Assembly: GCF_001261775.1 (NCBI RefSeq)
Contig: NZ_LN868536.1
Span: 62,001-126,000 of the forward strand
DNA: 64,000 nucleotides
DNA from: Anaeromassilibacillus senegalensis
GTDB taxonomy: Bacteria > Bacillota > Clostridia > Oscillospirales > Acutalibacteraceae
Direction: 5' to 3'
Shown here: piece by piece, positions 46,009 through 54,908 of the stretch
How positions within the stretch are numbered: the first letter of the stretch is position 1
Layout of the letters: each line of letters starts with the position of its first letter
Made by a program: the position numbers and the translations under genes
The notes under the pieces: generated by a model
Seen by the model: the letters and a program-made list of their open reading frames with translations, nothing else
Told to the model about the DNA's origin: nothing
Databases searched by the model: none

Positions 46009-47184
46009 ATGCATTTTGATACGGTCAAACAGCAGGAACAGGCCTACCTGATGCCCACCTACGGCAGGTTCCCGGCGGCGCTGGTCAGCGGCAAAGGGGC
46101 CACGGCGGTGGATACGGAGGGGAAAACCTATATCGATTTTACCGCGGGTATCGGCGTCAACGCGTTGGGCTACTGCGACCCGGATTGGACCAAAGCGGTG
46201 GCGGAGCAGGCGGCGACGCTCCAGCACATCTCCAACCTGTACTACAGCCCGGTGATGACGCAGCTTGCGGAGCGGCTCTGTAAGGCATCCGGTTTTTCCA
46301 GGGTATTCTTTGGCAATTCCGGCGCGGAGGCCAACGAATGCGCGATCAAGCTGGCGCGCAAATACGGCACGCAGACGCGCGGGGAAGCTTGCAACCAGAT
46401 CATTACCCTGAACAATTCGTTCCACGGGCGCACCGTGACCACACTGGCGGCAACGGGACAGGACGCGTTCCATCAGCATTTTACCCCGTTCACAGAGGGC
46501 TTCTCCTACGCGGATACCAACATGGAGAGCGTCCGCGCAACGGCGAATGCAGCCACCTGCGCGGTGCTGATCGAGCTAGTCCAGGGCGAAGGCGGTGTCT
46601 GCCCGCTGGAACCGGCGTTTGTGCAGGAGCTGGCAGCGTTCTGCAAAGAGCGCGATATTCTGTTGATGGTCGACGAGGTGCAGACCGGGATTGGCCGCAC
46701 GGGCAAACTGTTCTGCTTTGAGCATTATGCGATACAGCCGGATGTTGTCACCAGTGCGAAAGGCTTGGGCGGCGGGCTGCCGATCGGCGCATGTCTCTGC
46801 ACGGAGCGTCTGGGCAATGTGATGAATGCGGGCATGCACGGCTCCACCTTCGGCGGCAACCCCGTGGTATGCGCGGGCGCGCTGGCGGTGCTGGATAAGG
46901 TACTGCGGCCCGGCTTCCTGGAAGACGTTGTGGAAAAAGGCGCGTACCTGCGCGGAAGACTGGAAGCGATGGACGCGATAGAAGAGGTGCGTGGCATGGG
47001 TATGATGCTGGGCGCCGTTTTGAAAAAAGACAATGCCAAAGCGGTTGCGGCGGCCTGCGTGCCGAACGGCCTGCTGGTGCTCACCGCGAAGACACTGCTG
47101 CGGTTCCTGCCGCCATTGACCATTACCAAAGAAGAAATTGATCAGGGTCTTGCGATTTTGCAGCGGACCATTTCTGACCTTTAA
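46009..47184 (+). CDS. argD: Acetylornithine aminotransferase
   Basis: 391 residues from the ATG at 46009 (AAGGA upstream). PLP-dependent class III fold: FGNSGAEANECAIKLARK, VDEVQTGIGRTG and PLP-lysine in TSAKGLGGGLPIGA. Fourth step of ornithine synthesis. Confidence 0.96.
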   Translation: MHFDTVKQQEQAYLMPTYGRFPAALVSGKGATAVDTEGKTYIDFTAGIGVNALGYCDPDWTKAVAEQAATLQHISNLYYSPVMTQLAERLCKASGFSRVFFGNSGAEANECAIKLARKYGTQTRGEACNQIITLNNSFHGRTVTTLAATGQDAFHQHFTPFTEGFSYADTNMESVRATANAATCAVLIELVQGEGGVCPLEPAFVQELAAFCKERDILLMVDEVQTGIGRTGKLFCFEHYAIQPDVVTSAKGLGGGLPIGACLCTERLGNVMNAGMHGSTFGGNPVVCAGALAVLDKVLRPGFLEDVVEKGAYLRGRLEAMDAIEEVRGMGMMLGAVLKKDNAKAVAAACVPNGLLVLTAKTLLRFLPPLTITKEEIDQGLAILQRTISDL

Positions 47185-47231
47185 AAACCTGTAATAGAAC
47201 GCCAAACGGCGAAAATGGGAGGATACTACCA

Positions 47232-48140
<909 letters not shown>

Positions 48141-48149
48141 TAGAAAATC

Positions 48150-48272
48150 GTGGCTGTGTCACAGTACACGTTTTGCGCAGAATAAGTGTGATTCCCCTCG
48201 CCTCAGGCGGGGGGAATCGTTGGATTCAGCCGGTTTTGCGTGTTCCGTCAATTGTGATGCAACCCTTTCTCA
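48150..48272 (+). repeat. Hairpin-type intergenic repeat, group B copy 2
   Basis: GATTCCCC and GGGGAATC form the main stem (48190-48218), flanked on the right by GGATTCAGCCGGTTTTG and GTCAATTGTGATGCA, the same tail as in the 17.9-kb element. It may terminate argF transcripts. Confidence 0.7.
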
Positions 48273-48296
48273 GCACAGCGGAAAGGGGCGAATAAA

Positions 48297-49052
48297 ATGA
48301 AAAAGATCGTATTGGCGTGGATGATGGCCATCTGTATGGCGGGGGTTTTGGTGGGATGCGTATGGACAGTGAATCAGGTTCCCGAAGAATCGCCGCCGCC
48401 CAGCCAAACCGCAGAGAGCTCCAGTTCTGAAGAAGCGCCCGTTTCTTCAGAAGAAAGCACCGTTCCGGAGGAAACGCCTTCTGCTCCGGAAGAAACCGCC
48501 GCGGAGGGCGCCGCCGCCAACCAGCTGATTCCCGAACCGGAACTCAGTAAAGGCCTGACCTTGCCGGCGTTTTTGAACGGCGACCAGCAGCTTTTGTATC
48601 AGGCGGCGTACCGCATGTATTTCCACTTTTCCATGACCAGCGGCTTTGAGCCGGATATGGAGGCTGAAGGCGAAGAGAATGGGAACGGCAGGGTCTATTA
48701 TCCGGACCGGGGCTTTGACAGCTATGCCGATTACCGCAAAGCGATGGAAAGCGTTTTTACGGTGGAGTATACTGATTTCCTGAATGAATCACAGTGCTAT
48801 ATCGACGACGGAGCGGGCGGGCTGCTGACCGCGCCCGGCGACCGCGGCAGCGATATCACCTACAAAGAGACGACGTTTGAGCTTGTCAAACAGGATGAAA
48901 ACGAGGTCGAATTCAATTTGATCGGCCATTACAATGACGCCCTGCCGGAGAGCAGCGGCGATCCGGCAGACGATACCACGGTGTCGTTTGCCATCAAAAT
49001 GGTGAATACGGAGAACGGCTGGCGGTTTGACAGTTTTGCGATTCCCTATTGA
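48297..49052 (+). CDS. Lipoprotein with Ser/Glu/Pro linker, unknown
   Basis: 251 residues; GAAAGGGGCG precedes the ATG. Lipobox LVGC near residue 20, a Ser/Glu/Pro-rich linker of about 50 residues, and a folded C-terminal half (YRMYFHFSMTSGFEP, YPDRGFDSYADYRKAMESVF, WRFDSFAIPY) that resembles a small NTF2-like or IseA-type domain. Specific function not recognised. Confidence 0.75.
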   Translation: MKKIVLAWMMAICMAGVLVGCVWTVNQVPEESPPPSQTAESSSSEEAPVSSEESTVPEETPSAPEETAAEGAAANQLIPEPELSKGLTLPAFLNGDQQLLYQAAYRMYFHFSMTSGFEPDMEAEGEENGNGRVYYPDRGFDSYADYRKAMESVFTVEYTDFLNESQCYIDDGAGGLLTAPGDRGSDITYKETTFELVKQDENEVEFNLIGHYNDALPESSGDPADDTTVSFAIKMVNTENGWRFDSFAIPY

Positions 49053-49071
49053 CCGGAAATAAGGGATCTGC

Positions 49072-49190
49072 ATCACAACGCACGGGTTGCATAAAATTTT
49101 GGCTGAATAAACGATCCCTCCGCCGCAGACGGAGGGATCGTTTATTCAGCCGGCTTTTTCTAGATTCCACCAATGGTAATACAGGCCTTT
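49072..49190 (+). repeat. Hairpin-type intergenic repeat, group B copy 3
   Basis: A perfect 22-bp hairpin: left arm 49101-49122 (GGCTGAATAAACGATCCCTC onward), right arm 49130-49151, loop CCGCAGA. The flanks carry the group tail (GCCGGCTTTTT, CCAATGGTAATACAGG), with CTGCATCACAA inverted on the left. Confidence 0.8.
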
Positions 49191-49269
49191 TTTGCAGAGC
49201 TGAAAGTTTTTTTCGATAGAAACCGGCTGTTCATAAAAAGTTTACAAAGTTCTTGCGGCAGAGACGTTA

Positions 49270-49299
49270 TTGAACAGATGTCCGGCAAAGTGGTATGAT
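49270..49299 (+). promoter_or_regulatory. Promoter of the FUSC-type gene
   Basis: TTGAAC at 49270-49275 and TATGAT at 49294-49299, spacer 18 bp. The -10 covers an ATG at 49295, so the later ATG at 49325 is the real start. Confidence 0.6.
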
Positions 49300-49324
49300 A
49301 GATCCAGAAAGGAGCATTCGGTTC

Positions 49325-51058
49325 ATGGAAAAAATCAACAGCCTCTTTGAAAAAGTCCGGGCGAGTGTGAAAGAAAATTTCCGCTTTGCTACCTTGGACT
49401 TTATTTTTATTGTTGCGTTCGTCAATGTGTTTCAGGCCGTATTCGGTGCGGAGAACTCTATTGTCGGCGTAATTTTTACCATTATGATGGCGTCTTCCAT
49501 GGTGCGCGACATGACGGCGGCGCCGTTGCGGCATCTGTGCACGCAGGCGCTGGTGTTGGTACTGATGGCGGTGGCGGCCTGCTTTGTGGTGACGCTCAGC
49601 CCGGTTCCTGCTCTGCTGATCAATTTTGCCGCCATTTTTGTCATTCTGTACGTATTTACGTATGAGCATGCCAGCCACATGTATTTTCCATACATCCTGT
49701 CCTATCTGTTCCTGGTATTCATCTCTCCAATCACGCCGGAGCAGCTTCCAAAGCGCGTGCTGGGCATGCTGGTCGGTGCGGTCTGCATCATCCTGTACCA
49801 GTTTGTGATGGGCCGCAAGCGGGTGGTGGAGACCACGCGGGACGCTCTTTCCGCCATAATAGAGGAGGCGAAGCAGTGCATCGGCTGCCTGCTGGACGGG
49901 AAGGGACAGCCCGACGACCCGCAGACAGTGCGTGAGAATCTCTTTAAGCTCAGCCGCATGGTGTATGAGCGTCGGAGAAAGCCGCTGTGCGTCTCGGACG
50001 CGAGCTTTGCCATGATCGATTCCGGGCGCGGTTTAGAGCATCTGATTTTACAGCTCTACGACCTGGAAGGCCCTGTCACGCCGGCGCGCGCGGAGCTGCT
50101 GCACTGGGTTTTGAAACAACTGGATGCCTTTGAAGCATTTGTGCAAAAGAAGCAAAAGACGCTGGAGCCGCTTGTAATCCCGGAGGGAATGGATGACCCG
50201 GCGGCGTCCGGACTCTGCGACGGCGTGGCGTATATTCGTTCCCGCCTGCTGCACATGACGGACCCGGAGAAAAGGACCTTTTACCGTCCGACCGCCCTCT
50301 CTCTTTCTGTGCGGATCAAGGCCGCGCTGGACATCAGCCCAGTGCGTTTGATCTATGCGCTGCGCGTGGCGGTCCTGCTGGCGGCGGCGACCCTGCTGGT
50401 ACAGGTGTTTTCCCTTCCGCACGGCAAGTGGCTGTTGTTCACAATCGCTTCCGTTTCCCTGCCCTATGCGGACGATGTGGGATTGAAGGCGAAAAAGCGT
50501 CTGATCGCAACAGCGGTTGGCGGCGTCGCGGCAATGGCGCTTTATGCGCTGATTCCTTCCATGGCGGGCCGGACGGCGATCATGATGCTTTCCGGATACC
50601 TGTCCTTCTATTTTTCAGATTATACGGGTACCTATGCCTGTTCCACCATCGGCGCGCTGGGCGGCGCGGTGCTGATGAGCAGCTTTGGCTGGGCGGAGGT
50701 TGGGTCCATGCTTGCCATACGCTTGGGCTACATTCTGCTTGGAATTGTGGTTGCCATGGTCTTTAACTGCCTGGTTTTTCCGTTCAGCCGCAGGCTTGCC
50801 ACCCGCCAGCTCTGGACCAAATACGCGCGGACGACGGAGCTGCTCACAGAGGTTTGCCGGCAGGAAAACGCGGACCCGCAGCTCTACTACAGTTTGGTCA
50901 TTCAGTCCTACCTGCTGGAAGAAAAGCTCTGCCAGAATGCAAAGGACGCCGATTGGGAGGGGCTTGCCGACCTGCTCAGGAAGTGCCGCGCCGAAGTGCG
51001 CCGCGCGCACGATGGAAACCGCATCACGGAGCGCGCAATGGCTCCGGCGGCCAATTAG
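49325..51058 (+). CDS. FUSC-family membrane protein
   Basis: 577 residues from the ATG at 49325 (AAAGGAG 10 bp upstream). Two membrane blocks of about five to six segments each (residues about 20-165 and 340-480) separated by a cytoplasmic helical region and ended by a cytoplasmic tail: the duplicated FUSC/aromatic-acid exporter architecture. It probably exports small organic acids or other amphiphiles. No partner membrane-fusion gene is adjacent. Confidence 0.8.
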   Translation: MEKINSLFEKVRASVKENFRFATLDFIFIVAFVNVFQAVFGAENSIVGVIFTIMMASSMVRDMTAAPLRHLCTQALVLVLMAVAACFVVTLSPVPALLINFAAIFVILYVFTYEHASHMYFPYILSYLFLVFISPITPEQLPKRVLGMLVGAVCIILYQFVMGRKRVVETTRDALSAIIEEAKQCIGCLLDGKGQPDDPQTVRENLFKLSRMVYERRRKPLCVSDASFAMIDSGRGLEHLILQLYDLEGPVTPARAELLHWVLKQLDAFEAFVQKKQKTLEPLVIPEGMDDPAASGLCDGVAYIRSRLLHMTDPEKRTFYRPTALSLSVRIKAALDISPVRLIYALRVAVLLAAATLLVQVFSLPHGKWLLFTIASVSLPYADDVGLKAKKRLIATAVGGVAAMALYALIPSMAGRTAIMMLSGYLSFYFSDYTGTYACSTIGALGGAVLMSSFGWAEVGSMLAIRLGYILLGIVVAMVFNCLVFPFSRRLATRQLWTKYARTTELLTEVCRQENADPQLYYSLVIQSYLLEEKLCQNAKDADWEGLADLLRKCRAEVRRAHDGNRITERAMAPAAN

Positions 51059-51110
51059 ATGGGAATAAAAGGGGCGCGTGTAAAACACCCACTATTTTGG
51101 TTATGGTGTA

Positions 51111-51364
51111 GGAAAAAACGTATTTTTCCGCTTTTCTAAAAAGCGGCGGGATCAAAGGGCAGAGGACGTGCAACGTCTTTCGCGCCTCCGGCGATTGTCG
51201 TTTAGAGCATCGAGCGAGACTTTAGCCTCTAGCGAGTGTCCCGACCGGAGGTCCTCTCTTTCTGAGAAGAGCGAGTGGGAACGAGTGATATGGTTTTTTG
51301 TAATCCTTGGTGTTACCGTGTGGCTTAAGGCCGTTGCAGTTTGTATGCTGCAACGGCCCCTTTC
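51111..51364 (+). repeat. Structured intergenic repeat, group A copy 3
   Basis: CCGCTTTT/AAAGCGG hairpin (51128-51147), ATCAAAGGGCAGAGGAC, an insertion of about 80 bp ending in GTCCCGACCGGAGGTCC, then GAGAAGAGCGAG and GGGAACGAGTGATATGG (51264-51292). The terminal hairpin GGCCGTTGCAG/CTGCAACGGCC (51329-51339 with 51348-51358) is followed by CCTTTCATTTTT. No gene lies between 51058 and 51404. Confidence 0.75.
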
Positions 51365-51403
51365 ATTTTTGTCCCCAGCTGTTTTCGTATCATCTTACAT
51401 GAG

Positions 51404-51646
51404 TTACTTTATTTCCTGTTCTAATGCGTCAAATTCAGGTGTGCTGAAAAATTCGCCTAAAGTAATTCCAAACCCGTCACAAAGCTTTTTGATGTTGACA
51501 ATTCCTGGATTTTTGCTTTTGGTATTCAGCATGCATTGAACAGTCGAAGTCGGCATGCCTGATATGTAAGCGACAGCGTTTACACTGATATTTCGATCTT
51601 CACATAACTCTTTGATTCGGTTAGAAACAGCTTGTTTTGTATTCAT
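51404..51646 (-). CDS. Xre-family HTH regulator, 80 aa
   Basis: From the ATG at 51646; the ribosome-binding site is weak, and the gene starts 7 bp after the stop of the next regulator, suggesting coupling. Helix-turn-helix region NISVNAVAYISGMPTSTVQCML, then GFGITLGEFFSTPEF. Different subfamily from its neighbour. AT-rich. Confidence 0.75.
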   Translation of the reverse strand: MNTKQAVSNRIKELCEDRNISVNAVAYISGMPTSTVQCMLNTKSKNPGIVNIKKLCDGFGITLGEFFSTPEFDALEQEIK

Positions 51647-51653
51647 TGTTTTT

Positions 51654-51902
51654 CTATTGCTTATTTTTTGTCTTACTAAAATTTTCACTGCGTTTGTAAG
51701 GGCGGGGGTCATCTGTCAACTCCAAAAGATAATCGGTGCTTGTGCCATAATATTCGGCCAGCTTAACTAAGGCGGCGTTTGGAATGTTTAAATTTCCTAA
51801 TTCATAATCCGAGTATGTTGTCTGGTGTACCTGTAAATAGTCGGCCAGTTCTTTTTGCCCTAAGTCATTGTCTTCTCTTAGCTCACGAATTCTTTTATAC
51901 AT
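51654..51902 (-). CDS. Xre-family HTH regulator, 82 aa
   Basis: ATG at 51902 with GAGGTG upstream. HTH in DLGQKELADYLQVHQTTYSDYELG and the YLLELTDDPRPYKR tail shared with the regulator at 40132-40353. It is divergent from the SLOG gene, and two identical-pattern operators lie between, so it is the likely repressor of both. Confidence 0.85.
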   Translation of the reverse strand: MYKRIRELREDNDLGQKELADYLQVHQTTYSDYELGNLNIPNAALVKLAEYYGTSTDYLLELTDDPRPYKRSENFSKTKNKQ

Positions 51903-51931
51903 TTTATATCACCTCAAAATTAGTATGTAAT

Positions 51932-51976
51932 AAGGGAATTACCCTTATTGACTTCCAAGGGTATTTCCCTTAAAAT
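51932..51976 (+). promoter_or_regulatory. SLOG promoter with twin operators
   Basis: TTGACT at 51948-51953 and TAAAAT at 51971-51976, spacer 17 bp. AAGGGAATTACCCTT (51932-51946) and AAGGGTATTTCCCTT (51957-51971) are two palindromes of the form AAGGG-N5-CCCTT, centres 25 bp apart; the second fills the promoter spacer. Probable binding sites of the divergent Xre repressor. Confidence 0.7.
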
Positions 51977-51998
51977 AGAGAATGAGGTGATTTTTAAA

Positions 51999-52469
51999 AT
52001 GCTTGTATCTTGTTGTTTCTCCGGTCACAGAGATATACCGGAGGATAAAATTCCGCAAATAAAAGCACGACTTCGTGCAGAAGTTCAAAAGCAGGTGGGG
52101 AAAGGGGCGCGACTTTTCTATGCGGGGGGCGCACGCGGGTTTGATACATTGGCGGCATTAACCGTTTTGGAATGTAAGAAACGGAATCCGCAAATTGTGC
52201 TGATCCTTTGTTGTCCCTGCCAGAATCAGACGAAGGGATGGAACGAAGATGATATTGTATTACATGAATACATAAAGAAGCATGCAGACGCTTGCATTTA
52301 CGTATCAGAGCAGTATTACAGTGGATGTATGCACAAAAGGAATCGTTATATGGCAGATCGAAGCGATGTCTGTATTTGCTATTTGACTGCTGTGACCGGA
52401 GGGACAAAATACACAGTGGACTATTGTATAAGAAAAGGCATACCATATATAAATTTGGCGGAAAGATAA
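51999..52469 (+). CDS. SLOG-domain protein (YpsA/DUF1273-like)
   Basis: 156 residues from the ATG at 51999 (GAGGTGA upstream). Rossmann-like SLOG core: CCFSGHRDIPEDKIPQ, the loop YAGGARGFDTLAALTVLE, then VSEQYYSGCMHKRNRYMADRSD and a TGGTKYTVDYCIRKG end. SLOG domains bind nucleotide-derived ligands; members range from YpsA to DprA and to anti-phage sensors. Only this domain is present. It is AT-rich and under tight repressor-type control. Confidence 0.8.
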   Translation: MLVSCCFSGHRDIPEDKIPQIKARLRAEVQKQVGKGARLFYAGGARGFDTLAALTVLECKKRNPQIVLILCCPCQNQTKGWNEDDIVLHEYIKKHADACIYVSEQYYSGCMHKRNRYMADRSDVCICYLTAVTGGTKYTVDYCIRKGIPYINLAER

Positions 52470-52502
52470 AAAGAGACGGTGTATTAACGCCGTCTCTTTT
52501 TT
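52468..52502 (+). terminator. Terminator after the SLOG gene
   Basis: AAAAAGAGACGG pairs with CCGTCTCTTTTT, with loop TGTATTAACG. Confidence 0.8.
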
Positions 52503-52540
52503 ATAATGATTCTTTGCCGATTTATCTCTTGAAATATAAA

Positions 52541-52717
52541 TTATGATAGATTGTTACTTAAAGAAATTGGGCCATGATCGTTTTCAAAAGCCTCAACATG
52601 AATTCGTACTAGACGTAATAGCTCCCTATTGACGGAACGGTCGTTATAATCGGCGACATAGTGAAGTTTTTCCAAAAGTTCCTCGTCAATGCGAAGAGAA
52701 AAGTCTTTTATCTTCAT
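52541..52717 (-). CDS. Arc-type ribbon-helix-helix protein, 58 aa
   Basis: ATG at 52717 with GAGGTGA upstream on the minus strand, TAA at 52541-52543. FSLRIDEELLEKLHYVAD then YNDRSVNRELLRLVRIHV is the classic Arc/MetJ pattern (strand, helix, turn, helix). Such proteins are small autorepressors. Perfect palindromes lie directly upstream (see 52742-52797). Too short for most ORF cut-offs. Confidence 0.75.
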   Translation of the reverse strand: MKIKDFSLRIDEELLEKLHYVADYNDRSVNRELLRLVRIHVEAFENDHGPISLSNNLS

Positions 52718-52741
52718 ATCTCACCTCATTCAATAAGATTA

Positions 52742-52797
52742 AGCTTATTATAAGCTCATAACATATGATATGCTTTATATTGAGCTCATATGAGCTC
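52742..52797. promoter_or_regulatory. Palindrome cluster upstream of the Arc-type gene
   Basis: AGCTTATTATAAGCT (52742-52756) and the perfect 16-bp palindrome GAGCTCATATGAGCTC (52782-52797) share the (T)AAGCT/GAGCT core and lie between the Arc-type gene and the Xre pseudogene. Likely autoregulatory operators. Confidence 0.55.
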
Positions 52798-52809
52798 GCT
52801 AATTATGAT

Positions 52810-53016
52810 ATGACGCTGAAGAATAAATATAAATTGCAAGTTTTGTTAAATCAACTGTAGTAACAGGAAGCAGCTGACATATTAGGCGTTCACTATACTA
52901 CTTATGCATATTACGAATATGGTAGTGTATTACCGTCTATTCAGACTTTGCTAAAGCTTTGCGCAATATATTATGTTTCACTTGATTATCTTGTAAGCAG
53001 GTATAGAAATAAATGA
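52810..53016 (+). pseudogene. Xre regulator with double in-frame stop
   Basis: From an ATG at 52810 the frame reads MTLKNKYKLQVLLNQL, then TAG TAA at codons 17-18, then QEAADILGVHYTTYAYYEYG and a DYLVSRYRNK end at TGA 53014-53016. The downstream part is a clear HTH with the usual length and tail, so the stops replace the expected 'TQ' of the TQQEAA motif. There is no start codon after the stops. Probably a dead regulator. Confidence 0.7.
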
Positions 53017-53024
53017 AATGTAAA

Positions 53025-53215
53025 GGGGCCGTTACAGTGGCACACTGTAACGGCCCCGGAAGCTTGCCCGGTAGCACAAAAGGTTTTTAAAGGCCCATAT
53101 CACTCGTTCCCACTCGCTCTTCTCAGGAAGAGAATCCCGCTCCTTGCGAGGAGCGGCAAAGGGCTCTGCCCTTTGATCCCGCCGCTTTTTAGAAAAGCGG
53201 AAAAATACGTTTTAG
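53025..53215 (-). repeat. Structured intergenic repeat, group A copy 4 (inverted)
   Basis: Opposite orientation to copy 3. GGGGCCGTTACAG/CTGTAACGGCCCC hairpin (53025-53057), ATATCACTCGTTCCCACTCG, CTCTTCTCAGG, GCTCCT/AGGAGC, CAAAGGGC/GCCCTTTG and CCGCTTTTT/AGAAAAGCGG. With copy 3 it brackets the AT-rich island. Confidence 0.75.
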
Positions 53216-53452
53216 TCATTACCAGTCAGATAAAAGTGTTCCTCGCCGTAGGCGCGAGCTGACCGCAGGTCCCGCTTTTTAGAAAAGCGGAAAAATGCGT
53301 TTTAGTCATTACCAGTCAGATAAAAGTGTTCCTCGCCGTAGGCGCGAGCTGACCGCAGGTCCCGCTTTTTAGAAAAGCGGAAAAATGCGTTTTAGTCATT
53401 ACCTGCCAGATAAAAGTGTTCCTCGCCGTAGGCGCGTCCCGACCGGAGGTCC
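53183..53452. repeat. Three tandem copies of a 90-bp unit
   Basis: The start CGCTTTTTAG recurs at 53183, 53273 and 53363. Each unit contains CGCTTTTT/AGAAAAGCG, GTTTTAGTCATTACC, AAAAGTGTTCCTCGCCG and GCGCG. Copies 1 and 2 are near-identical; copy 3 diverges at its end (GTCCCGACCGGAGGTCC, as in copy 3 of group A). It grows out of the group A element's first hairpin. Confidence 0.85.
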
Positions 53453-53469
53453 GCATGCTGAACGCAGGT

Positions 53470-54747
53470 CTATTTCACTAAAATACCCGCGTCGGACTGC
53501 ATCATAATGAAAATCTGTTCCTCCATGCCAGTGGAAGCATTGATATAAACCAACACGCGGTCGTCGTTTTCGCCCTTGCACTGGAATTCGTAGCAGAGCA
53601 CTTCATTCAGGCCCGGCGTGGGAATCAGCGCCAGTCCGGCGCTTTCCACCGTGAGTGCGGGGCTGACGGATTTCTGCGCTTCGTCCTGGCTGAGTTTCGG
53701 TTCCAGCTTCGCGCGGTCGTGGTGGTTCATGATATAGCCGGTCGCGTTGTACTCTACAATATCGCCCGTGTCCAGCGCCACGCTGACCTTGACCAAATCG
53801 GGGTAGCACACGGCGTAATCCTGCGTGTAGGCGTAATTGATGGTGCAGATGCCGTCGTTGATCACGTAGTAGCTTTCTTTCATGTTGCGGATGCCCTTGG
53901 CGTTTAAAAAGTTCTGCGCGGCGGCTTTGGCGGCGGTTTCGTCCAGCTGCATGCCGCCGATCTCGCGGGAGTCCGTCATGGCGCAGACCACGCCGCCCGC
54001 CTTGGTGACGGAAACGCGGATGGTGCCGTATTCAAAGTTGTACATGGGCAGGCCGCCGTCGTTGTCCTGCGTGTGGGTCAGCTTGTCCTGCGTCAGGCCG
54101 AGGAATTCCGCGGCGTTGTTCTGCGCGTTGCCCTGCGGCACCTCCGCCAGACCTTCCAGCAGCCGGGGCTTCATCTGTCCGATGTGGTCGGAGAATGGGC
54201 CGTCGTAAATCAGGGACGGGTAGTCCGTGAAGTCGTCTGCCGTTTGCCGGAAGCTTTCGTCCACCGGGCCGGCGTCAAAGTCCGGCTGTACCTCGCGCAG
54301 GCTTTCCTTCAGCTTGGCGGCGTACTGCTCCAGGTTTTTCATGGAGGCGTATTCTTCCTCCGTGATCTTGCCGCCCGCGGAGATGCGGCTGGACAGCGCC
54401 ATGGAGAAGTCGCCTACCTGCGAAATATACTTGTTCACGTTGGAAAGCGTGCCGTTTTCCAGTGGCAGGATGGACAGCGCGGCCTTCGCCATGCTGGTTT
54501 CCCGCATCAGCTTGGCGGCAAGCCCGTTCTGTTGGGTGGGGGTGTTGGCATAGACGCTCTTGTTGAGTGTGTTCTCGATGTTGTCCACACAGTCGCCCAG
54601 GTCCATCACCGCGCGCTGGTAGTTGTAGTTCAGGTTCATCTTGTACTTGGAGGCCTGCACGTATCCGCTGACGGTGGTGCCGCCAAGCACCACGATCACG
54701 GCGATCATCGCAATGGTTAGCATCACAAATTTCCTATTCTGTTTCAT
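53470..54747 (-). CDS. ypeB: YpeB-like spore germination protein
   Basis: 425 residues from the ATG at 54747; the ribosome-binding site is not ideal. TM at about 8-30, a long helical N-terminal half (YNYQRAVMDLGDCVDNIENTLNK), and a C-terminal half with PepSY-like repeats (LDETAAKAAAQNFLNAKGI, SQDEAQKSVSPAL). YpeB partners the spore cortex hydrolase SleB and is normally encoded next to it; here sleB is not adjacent, although a SleB-domain gene begins at 63590. It supports the organism being a spore former. Confidence 0.85.
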   Translation of the reverse strand: MKQNRKFVMLTIAMIAVIVVLGGTTVSGYVQASKYKMNLNYNYQRAVMDLGDCVDNIENTLNKSVYANTPTQQNGLAAKLMRETSMAKAALSILPLENGTLSNVNKYISQVGDFSMALSSRISAGGKITEEEYASMKNLEQYAAKLKESLREVQPDFDAGPVDESFRQTADDFTDYPSLIYDGPFSDHIGQMKPRLLEGLAEVPQGNAQNNAAEFLGLTQDKLTHTQDNDGGLPMYNFEYGTIRVSVTKAGGVVCAMTDSREIGGMQLDETAAKAAAQNFLNAKGIRNMKESYYVINDGICTINYAYTQDYAVCYPDLVKVSVALDTGDIVEYNATGYIMNHHDRAKLEPKLSQDEAQKSVSPALTVESAGLALIPTPGLNEVLCYEFQCKGENDDRVLVYINASTGMEEQIFIMMQSDAGILVK

Positions 54748-54835
54748 AAAATTTGAACCAGCCTTTCCTGACAGAGGTGTTCTGGAAGATACGGTTATTT
54801 TTAACAGCTGACCGCCCAATTATGCGGGTTTTCGA

Positions 54836-54864
54836 TTGCGAAAACGGATATTGTGGGCTATAAT
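54836..54864 (+). promoter_or_regulatory. Promoter of murD
   Basis: TTGCGA at 54836-54841 and TATAAT at 54859-54864, spacer 17 bp. Confidence 0.7.
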
Positions 54865-54908
54865 AGGGAAGTTGTGAGAACGAAAAAATCGAAACGCGGG
54901 GGCAAAGT

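Noticed and set aside
52782..52797. Restriction-site artefact or cloning scar at GAGCTC
   Set aside because: The palindrome is embedded in natural AT-rich intergenic sequence with a related second copy, consistent with an operator.
53183..53452. CRISPR array
   Set aside because: The repeated unit is 90 bp with no unique spacers between short repeats, and no cas genes are present.
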